From Ophioceras dolichostomum (lineage: Eukaryota > Ascomycota > Sordariomycetes > Magnaporthales > Ophioceraceae): DNA of 38,211 bases. The DNA is taken from assembly GCA_003049485.1 (NCBI GenBank), contig PYST01000361.1:1-38211 (forward strand), in the 5' to 3' direction. Below are positions 31,572-38,211 of this stretch, piece after piece. Positions within the stretch are counted from its first letter, which is position 1; every line of letters begins with the position of its first letter. Position numbers and translations under genes: made by a program. The notes beneath the pieces are model-generated. The model saw nothing but the letters and a program-made list of their open reading frames with translations. It was not told where the DNA came from and did not search any database.

Positions 31572-31925
31572 ATGCAGATCCGCTGGGATAAGCATCTGGA
31601 CTACTCCGAGGGAGGCAAGGTGAGTGAGACAGACGCTGGCCCAGACCCAAGCCCTCGCACCACGATAAACGCGCGGTAGTGGCCCACATCGGGACCACGG
31701 ATCGCTTCCAAGGTTCATCCGTTGCGGAGTGTAGCTCGATGCTGATTGTTCTTTCGTCCTCGCCGTATCATATAGGAGTCAGTGGGCAGCGCGCAGTCGC
31801 CACGGTCGGCACTTCTCGCTACTTTAGCCGTTGTGCTCCTCGCCCTGGTGTTCTGGTTCTTCCTCGCCGATATCGAGCTCCCCAGGCTCTGCGAAGTCCT
31901 ACCATATCGGTCATGCGAAGAATAA
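31572..31925 (+). CDS. Candidate 65-residue single-pass membrane protein, two exons
   Basis: Exon 1 (31572-31619) encodes MQIRWDKHLDYSEGGK and ends exactly at a strong donor (GTGAGT). Exon 2 (31776-31925), after acceptor CATATAG, encodes a short polar segment, a hydrophobic helix of about 20 residues (LLATLAVVLLALVFWFFLA) and a Cys-containing tail ending CEE. Phases match (0/0) and the intron is 156 nt. A hydrophilic N-terminus, one helix and a short tail suggest a tail-anchored or type II membrane micropeptide. No family is recognised, and it could also be a fragment of a larger gene. Confidence 0.42.
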
Positions 31926-32365
31926 GGGGCGAAGCGCGAGACAGGGTGGTGCGAGGGATATAACTCGGGGTAGTGGTGGAGAGGGGGGTCATCGTGAGAT
32001 GCCTCGCGCCTTTGCTCCGAGAGAATCAAGTCAGGTACCTCGAGTTCCAGATCCATCAGGAACGACATGCACAATGAAGATGATGGGTTTATCAGGTATT
32101 GGTCTGGAATGGAAGCGCGGGTAGGCTGAAACTCGCGGGCTTCGACCCGGAGGAGGCTTTGTCGGAATAGGTAGCGTGAGGACCGGCAGTCGTCTTACGG
32201 AAGAAAGTCCAGGCGGGAAGAATCAACTCGCCTTTCGACCCGACACTGGCTAGGTTAGATGTTACGAATTACCTGCTTCAGGCAGGTAACCACGATCAAT
32301 TCTCGCCTCCAAGGTACCCTCATATCTTTAGAGACACTTCTTCTTATAGAACCACCTGAAACACA

Positions 32366-32398
<33 letters not shown>

Positions 32399-33151
32399 CG
32401 AAGATCCAACTCCGTCCCGATCATTCAGTAGCTGCATCCAGCTATCTCCGTCTCTACCCCGAATGTGGGCTGGAGTCCGGCTCCTGCTTCGTGCTGGCGA
32501 ATCCCCGAGTCCTGACGGCCGAGTGCTCTGCAGCTTGGTAAGACAGAGACTCCGCCGGGAACGCCGGCTTGCCGGCTTGCCGCCTTTCCGACTCCTGCCT
32601 CCGTAAGCTTATCGATTCATTCATGCTAGGACACCCCATACTGTGGATGGTCTCGAGTGACTAGTGAATGAAGCACACAAACACGAAAAGAAAGTCTGGC
32701 TAGAGTGACTGACTAACAGGCAAGACTCGACATCATCGTCACCGTTCTCGGCAATAGAATATACATCGATAGGATTCTTGTTCGTATTGGTAACGCCTCT
32801 GGCAAACTAATATCTTCTAGGCTGCCCGGAGTGCCAATCTCTGGGACATCCGTCTCTTGATCAAGACGTACGTTTTCCTCTTTACTTTTCCCCCTTTCAT
32901 CCTCTTTGATCCATGATACTTTTTCGCGCAACCATGGCGCCCTCCGCGGTCGTCTCGCCACAGCCAGGGGCAGCAGCCATCAACGCTTGGCGTTTCGTCG
33001 TCCATCGCGCACGTGCACGTGGCGTGCGTCCAGAACTTTTTATGCCCAGCCCTCTCCGTGCGCTTCGTGAGGCCGGCGAGGTTCATTTTCGTCCCCCATC
33101 CCGCCGCCGCGGGCACGCCGCTGCTGGCCCGCATCGCTTAGTCGTTCGTAG
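31926..33151. other. Region without a resolved gene
   Basis: It contains the second TC/TG microsatellite. Isolated exon-like pieces appear: one with paired cysteines ending at a GTAAGA donor (about 32441-32540), one reading ARLDIIVTVLGNRIYIDRIL at about 32721, and one reading NLWDIRLLIKT ending at GTACGT (about 32870). They may be the eroded 5' half of the broken gene at 33152-33802. I could not link them. Confidence 0.35.
32366..32397. repeat. Composite (TC)n(TG)n microsatellite
   Basis: Nine TC units followed by seven TG units and TCG. Same structure as 507-542. Confidence 0.95.
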
Positions 33152-33802
33152 CTGTCGAAGCGGATCGCTGAGTATGTCGTATGTCATGTTGCGGAGGCGA
33201 GTGTTGGTAGTGGTAGTGCGTTCACGAGGGTGTTAAGGTCTGGTCGGGTCGTGGGCAACTCGCAGCGGGGGACCTGGAACGGCACGGAGGCGATTCCACC
33301 GATGACCCGCGCCGCGACGATTCTGGGCGCACCGCCGAGGCTGGATGAGACGCGGAGTTGGCTCCTGGTCAATGTGTGTGTGTCGGGGAGGGTGGTGTTG
33401 GAGCTGGTGGGTTTGCTCATCACCCCATCAGGTTCCAAGCCGTCGTCAGAGACGTCGGCATCGGCGACCGAAGAAAAAGGCCAAGACCTGGCACAGGCCG
33501 TCTATCACATGCGGATCCCGCGCACGTTCAGGTAGACGGACGAACTTCTTCCCACGCTCAGGCTAGCGGGCTTGGAGTTCCGAGAGATGTGGCAGCGGGA
33601 GTGGGTCGCGAGGCTGCTGGCCGACGACCAGGACCCCGTCAAGAACCTGACCGTCAAGGCGTACGATTTCTCCGTGGGGAAGTACGACAACGATCTGTCG
33701 GGTCGTAAGGGGCGGGTGTTCGAGACAGAGAAGGCTGAGAGGAGGAGCGCGGCCATCGCGGCGAGGTTTGGCGTTATCGGGAGCGGATTGATGACCAAGT
33801 GA
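33152..33802 (+). pseudogene. Unrecognised protein-coding remnant with an in-frame stop
   Basis: One frame is open from 33152 to TGA 33800-33802 except for a single TAG at 33533-33535. Residues before it include KRIAEYVVCHVAEASVG, RGTWNGTEAIPPMTRAATIL and SGRVVLELVGLLI. Residues after it include WQREWVARLLADDQDPVKNL and DLSGRKGRVFETEKAERR, ending GSGLMTK. Codon use and composition on both sides look coding. An acceptor-like CGTAG precedes 33152, so upstream exons probably existed. A 30-base GTAGAC...CTCAG stretch spans the stop, but that is too short for a normal fungal intron. No family is recognised. Confidence 0.5.
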
Positions 33803-34594
33803 GTTGCGACTTGGAGGGAGGAGTGGCCTTCGGAAAATAGGGGTGTTAATATGTGTTGGTGTCTTTCCATTCCGTTCAGTTTCCATTTCCTCTTCTTTTG
33901 CATCAAGTATCTGAGTTTTTCTGGTTGCTCTGGGTAGTTTAAGCATGTTTAAGCATGAGCGTAGTAATCGCGTCGTCAATGTTTTTCCCTCGTTGTTTAT
34001 TTTGCTGCTGCTTCCCATTCCAGCTTCAGCCGGGCACGTGCTTTCCTCTCCTCTCAGTGGTGTCTCTCCCAACTTTTCCGTCTGCTTGCCCTCAGCCTCG
34101 TTGCAAACTGAGCTATCCAATGACCCGCTCGATGTAACTCCACACCCAGGAGGGGCAAAGGTGCACTTTTTGCTTACCCCTGCCTCTGTATCTCTCGCCC
34201 TCTCCCACTCTCTCTTTCCTTTTCTCTCTTGTTCCATCGTAAAGGGAGTTTTGCTATGTTTTGCGCCTCTCGAGGTACCTACAGGTAGTTATTCTGCACA
34301 CTCGACGAGCCTTTGTCCTTCCATGCATTGGAATTGGGCACTCGGGGCTCTTGTCGTGTATCTAGACCTTGGTACTTATCGCTTATCATCCAGCATATTT
34401 TCTTCGCTTCGCCGAGCTGAGAGTGGTTGGGCCAGACACGTGTTTTCGGCTTGCTGCCTAAATTTACCGGCTTTTCTGCTGTTTGCCTCGCCTCTCCCGT
34501 CGGTCGCGTCGGGTTTCGAAGAAATCATCAATCATGCCTCGCCTCCCTCCGACATCTCTCACACATATCGCGTTTACAACTCATTAATTCCACC
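33803..34594. other. Intergenic region / promoter of the HET gene
   Basis: The stretch is pyrimidine-rich with many CT and TTT runs, as in fungal promoters. An open frame (33945-34673) crosses it, but its composition is dominated by Ser, Pro and Leu with no domain. An AGGTACCTACAGGTAG motif lies near 34273. Confidence 0.5.
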
Positions 34595-34610
34595 ATGGCC
34601 AGTGCCAACG

Positions 34611-34630
34611 AGTCCCGCCGAGTCCCGCCG
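34611..34630 (+). repeat. 10-bp tandem duplication causing a frameshift
   Basis: AGTCCCGCCG is present twice in direct succession 16 bases after the HET start codon. Counting only one copy puts the N-terminus in frame with the conserved strand FTYRGLD. Confidence 0.85.
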
Positions 34631-34738
34631 ACGAACCGAGGGCGATACCGATGTGCCCGCGAGCGCTACTTAGGAGATTGAGCAAGGGGAGGATTCGTTT
34701 ACGTATCGCGGCCTTGATGTCGACGGCGACCACATTCG

Positions 34739-34968
34739 GTTCCTATTGGAAAAGAGAGAAGGGAACTATTTGAATGAGTGTATTGAAGAGCCCTTGCCCC
34801 TCCCTATTCTGTCTATCTACAAAGTGAATGGACGGTCTTTTATAGACCTCTAGAGTGGAGGGATGAATCACGTCGAAGGTCATAGAAACTATTATCAAGC
34901 ATCGTTCTGGAACATCATGGAAGTCCATAGAACCTTCGGGCAGTTGGTTGAATCTTCTGACAGTTCCT
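34739..34968. mobile_element. Possible inserted segment flanked by GTTCCT direct repeats
   Basis: GTTCCT occurs at 34739-34744 and 34963-34968. Ignoring one copy plus the 218 bases between joins HIRF directly to LEKEAAG in a single frame, as expected of a HET N-terminus. No long terminal inverted repeat is seen (only GGAACT/AGTTCC inside the edges). A competing view is a 143-nt intron, GTGAAT at 34821 to GACAG at 34963, which is also in phase but adds an unusual 27-residue block. Confidence 0.4.
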
Positions 34969-36814
34969 GGAGAAAGAGGCGGCAGGCAGCGAGAGCGACC
35001 CGCTCATTTGCAAGCTCTCGGTCTACGCGTTTGCTCGCTGTCCTGAGTTCATCGCCCTTTCGTAGACATGGGACACTGATAAGCCAAGCCATCAAATCAC
35101 CATCAACGCCGCGAATTTCTACGTCAGGGATAACCTCTTCGAGGCATTCCGCTTCTTCCGGGCGAAGCGTGGTTCTCTACGCGTGGGAACCTTCTGGATC
35201 GATGCCTTGTGCATCAATCAGGAGAACATCCAAGAACGGAATCATCAAGTCAAGATAATGGACCAAATCTACTTCCGCGCCGAGATGGTTCTGGTTTGGC
35301 TGTGCTGGAGCTATGAAGTTGACCGGCCTGTATGGGAAGGAACCGTTTCGCGACTAAACCTACGGCGGGTAAAGCTGCGGCGGTCCAAAAAGAGCTTAGC
35401 CTTGCGAATACTCGTGAATCCGTATTGGAAACGCCTGTGGATCCTGCAGGAAATTGGCCGTGCCAATAATATCTGGGTCGGGTTCGGCCGGAGAGTGTGG
35501 TTGTGGAAAGGGTTTATTCGCACTCACAGCTCATACGTCGGCTTGAAGACGTATGATCACAGTGGCCCGCTGAGACTCCACCGCCTACTCCGTATGGAGC
35601 GGTACGGTGAGTCGCAAACCTTTAAAAAGCTGCGCGAGCTTCACCAAGACGCCGAGTGCTCCGACCGACGCGACAAGGTGTACGGCCTGCTTGGGCTGGC
35701 AGCGGATGCAACCGACTTTCCTGTCGATTACAGCCTGTCGCTGTTTCAGCTTTGGGAACAGACCATGGTATACCTGAGGTCACATGCACTCACCGACGAC
35801 GAGTCAGAAGCCTAGCGCCATGGGAAGCTGATCAAGGATATGCTGATGAAAGGAAGTGCTGCGTCCCCGAAAGAGGTTATCGAGACGCGTCGCTTTTCGA
35901 GAATCGCCGGTGTCTATACGCTGGACGCTGTTGTCGTGGGGTTATCACGACGAAAGGACCCACGGTCCGCGAGGTGATCTCGTCACCATCAAGAATGCGT
36001 TCCTGAAGCGACCGAGTGAGCACGGCCTTTGCCGCAGAGGACATGAGCGCGGCGCGCCGGGAAAACGACAAGCTCATGATAACACTGCTGAAGAGTGAAA
36101 GGGCAACCATGAAGCCGATGTGCTACAACATCCCCTGCATTGCATCGTGGTCCAACAACGGGACACAGTGGGAACCCGTCGTCGAAGAGGGAGCAGGTAG
36201 CAGCACGAGATGGGGTTATGTGGCTGAGGCTCTAGGACATGACGAGGCGGTGTTGTTTATGATGAATCGGGCGCCCCCAGAAGACTCGTCGAAGCTCACA
36301 CCTGTGCAGAGAAGCGACCCGAGGATCGACCCTACCCCCAGCACGGTGAACGGTGAGAGACTTGGAATATCGTCGAGCCTCGCGGCAGAGGGAGACCTGG
36401 TGTGCTGGATCCGTTGGTCAAGGAGGGCGTTACTGGTTCGTCAACTCTGCGAAGTGCCCGGGAGAGCCGATATGCGCGCTCTGGGCACTGCTACGTTGAG
36501 TACGGACGCCGGCGGCGAGAAACGTGACTTGGAGTCACATTGGCTATCACTGCAAGGCGAGAACTCGACGATGGAAGTGGTTGTAGATATGAGTACCATG
36601 TTTATGTTATTAAGTTAGAGGGTGGGTTGGAAGGACTGTTGCGGCAGAGGATAGTCTCGGTTGGTTTCCTGAAGATAGGTGGGTATCTGGTACCTAGAGA
36701 GTCTCAGTCCTATCGTAGACCACCACACTTCGCAAGAGCACGATAGCGAGGGTGGTCTTTCGGGTTTTTCTTATACAGTCGGACTTACGCATCCCAATGG
36801 ACGACACCGATATA

Positions 36815-37420
36815 TTATAGACCAACCCCCTTCAATCTCTCCAGCAGCCCTTTTGCGAGCCCTGCAACCCACGGTGCCGCCCGCTGAATCCCCTTCGATC
36901 TCGTCGCAAGTGACGGCCCATCGCACGGTGAACCGAGGGACGTCAGAGGGCCAAGCTGCTCAGGGACGTCACTCCACTCAGCCGCAGGACGAACAACGAG
37001 GAGGGCGGCATGTTCCACTCGCCGAGCCCGTGCCGCAGGAGTGTCGCGGGCGTTGATCGTAGGGTCGCCACTTTCAACCTTCGCCAGCTGTGGTGTGGTC
37101 TTGTGGCAGCGGTCGATTACCTCGGTGATTACTTCCCAGCCCGATGATCCTTTTCTGATTTTCCCTATGAGCTCCTCGGATATTATGCGTGTCTCAGGTG
37201 AGTAATTTCGACTGATGCCAAGTCCTGCCACTGGGCTAGCATCGCAAAAGGAGGCATTGTCGTAAAGACAGTTACTGCATGATCCTCCAGCCCCCTGCTC
37301 AGACAAAGTAATGACGCAGTCCGGGGAGGGACCGCTGCTCTTTCTACACCGGTCAGACCCCTCCCCAACCCGCCTTACATCTCCGAGCTCATAGGCCAGC
37401 GTAGCCTCCACGACAGACAT
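36815..37420 (-). CDS. DUF3716-like cysteine-motif protein
   Basis: The ATG at 37420 opens 201 residues. The motif region GSDRCRKSSGPSPDC, then GGSCSNCLYDNASFC, follows the DUF3716 spacing (C-x9-C, then C-x2-C-x7-C). The first Cys of the usual leading CxxC is Ser. A charged C-terminal half (ARRVEHAALLVVRPAAEWSDV) follows. The open frame continues upstream of 37420 with a basic segment (KRLGRLRIRRAWRRRRD), and an acidic Ser/Asn-rich frame lies at 37813-37622 (MEISESNSNESSTNESSS). One or more 5' exons are therefore likely, but the splice phases I tried did not fit. Function is unknown. It is the second such gene in the window and also on the minus strand. Confidence 0.5.
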   Translation of the reverse strand: MSVVEATLAYELGDVRRVGEGSDRCRKSSGPSPDCVITLSEQGAGGSCSNCLYDNASFCDASPVAGLGISRNYSPETRIISEELIGKIRKGSSGWEVITEVIDRCHKTTPQLAKVESGDPTINARDTPAARARRVEHAALLVVRPAAEWSDVPEQLGPLTSLGSPCDGPSLATRSKGIQRAAPWVAGLAKGLLERLKGVGL

Positions 37421-38211
37421 ACTCGGCAGATCTGGAGGACGGGTCGAGTCCCGGCGTCGCCTCCACGCCCTCCGGATCCTCAGCCGCCCGAGCCTCTTGA
37501 TCGTTTCGGATTTGGGCAGTCCTGGCGGTGGCAGACAAACTGAATCGCAGACATACTGTCATCCGTCACCTACGCCATAGGCTACCCAATTCAGCAAGTC
37601 CATCGCCTACCAGTACCGACTTCACATCCAATAGCCTTCAGGGCTCTCGTCTCGGCCTGTCGCAGGCCGCTCCAGGCAAAGACTAGCCTCGCTATCCGTG
37701 CCTGATTCTACCCCTGCGTCTCTCACATCGAAGTTGCTGCTGCTCTCGTTGGTGCTGCTCTCGTTGCTGTTACTCTCGCTGATTTCCATGAAGACTGAAG
37801 CGTTGAGAGGCACGGCTCGAGGGGTTTGAGGCGCTCATCGACGGTGCTCGTCCGACCTACTAACTTTGGGCCGATCCGAAGGATATTGGAGCGTGATAAT
37901 GAGTCGTTTAACCCCCAGACGAGCGAGCTCGTGCAGAAATGAAATGGCTGAGTTTTGCATCAAGAGGGGTGCTCTGGATCCCCCTGGACGTGAGGAGCTC
38001 AAAGAAAATTTTGCAAAGTACTAGTACCTAGCATTAATATATCAGACGCCAGAGGCAAACCTGAAAACGGTAACTGTTGAACAGAACTAAAGTAGGATAC
38101 TGAGTAATATGTCAGCAACAGTGAGCTCGAGGGCGCAACGAACGCGACGACTGGCTCAAGAGTCTTATCACCCCGCGGTACGTTGTGCTAGGACTAAACG
38201 GTCAGCCCGAC
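37421..38211. other. Probable 5' part of the DUF3716-like gene and flanking DNA
   Basis: It contains the possible first exon at 37622-37813 (-). Beyond 37860 the sequence becomes AT-richer and no gene is seen up to the window end. Confidence 0.4.

Larger units (their letters stand above)
34595..36618 (+). pseudogene. HET (heterokaryon incompatibility) domain protein pseudogene
   Basis: The ATG at 34595 has good context. HET-domain landmarks are in order: FTYRGLDVDGDHIRF (entry strand), EFIALS-stop-TWD, FWIDALCINQENIQERNHQV, MDQIYFRAEMVLVWL, YWKRLWILQEIG and CSDRRDKVYGLLGLAAD. The C-terminal region has RFSRIAGVYTLDAV, then LGISSSLAAEGDLVCWIRW and MEVVVDMSTMFMLL. Lesions are a 10-bp tandem duplication (34611-34630) that shifts frame, TAGs at 34671, 35063 and 35813, a roughly 224-bp extra segment at 34739-34968, a TGA near 35975, and a frame change before 36016. 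HET proteins trigger cell death after fusion of unlike strains; this copy cannot make the full protein. The first TAG is in frame only if the duplication is disregarded. Confidence 0.9.

Noticed and set aside
33945..34673. Plus-strand frame of 242 codons upstream of the HET gene
   Set aside because: Composition is dominated by Ser, Pro and Leu from a CT-rich promoter. It merges with the HET N-terminal frame only because of the 10-bp duplication.
1..38211. CRISPR arrays, bacterial operons, ribosomal RNA
   Set aside because: None is seen. Gene structure and introns are those of a fungal nuclear genome.

Overview
The window looks like nuclear DNA of a filamentous ascomycete (Pezizomycotina, probably Sordariomycetes). 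Genes are split by short GT-AG introns (63-276 nt), several with CTAAC-type branch sites. The gene content is typical of these fungi: a GPI-anchored Ecm33/Sps2-like wall protein, an AA9 lytic polysaccharide monooxygenase, a Zn2Cys6 regulator, a HET-domain gene and DUF3716-type proteins. Coding exons are GC-rich. Gene density is low, and many long open frames lie on non-coding or opposite strands.

Layout, left to right. 1-2907: gene-poor, with a dispersed hairpin repeat and a TC/TG microsatellite. 2908-4479 (+): Ecm33/Sps2-like protein. 5303-5383 (+): tRNA-Leu(UAG) with a poly-T terminator. 6234-7075 (+): Cys-rich/acidic-repeat protein whose frame breaks at a single N in a tandem repeat. 7.2-11 kb: mostly intergenic with small weak gene candidates. 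12011-13391 (+): AA9 LPMO with a disordered acidic tail. 13626-14188 (-): DUF3716-type protein. 14827-15445 (-): unrecognised spliced candidate. 15812-17181 (+): ketopantoate-reductase-family gene with four exons. 18567-20063 (+): sugar-transporter pseudogene. 20788-22743 (+): divergent HAL2/inositol-phosphatase-fold protein lacking key metal ligands. 23070-26630 (-): Zn2Cys6 transcription factor with four exons. 28051-29074 (-): aldo-keto reductase pseudogene. 29.1-31.5 kb: intergenic, with a second clear copy of the hairpin repeat. 31572-31925 (+): small spliced membrane-protein candidate. 33152-33802 (+): unrecognised broken frame. 34595-36618 (+): HET-domain pseudogene with many lesions. 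36815-37420 (-): second DUF3716-like protein.

The 15.8-29 kb block holds a reductase, a dead sugar transporter, a dead aldo-keto reductase and a pathway-type Zn2Cys6 regulator. By inference this may be the remains of a sugar or sugar-acid catabolic cluster. The right end (33-38 kb) is a decaying accessory region. The most unusual items are the phosphatase-fold protein without catalytic residues, the step-by-step decay of the HET gene (a 10-bp tandem duplication and an apparent insertion flanked by a 6-bp direct repeat), and a small dispersed repeat that keeps a hairpin despite sequence divergence. All exon boundaries were read by eye from splice signals and frame continuity. No searches or transcript data were available.
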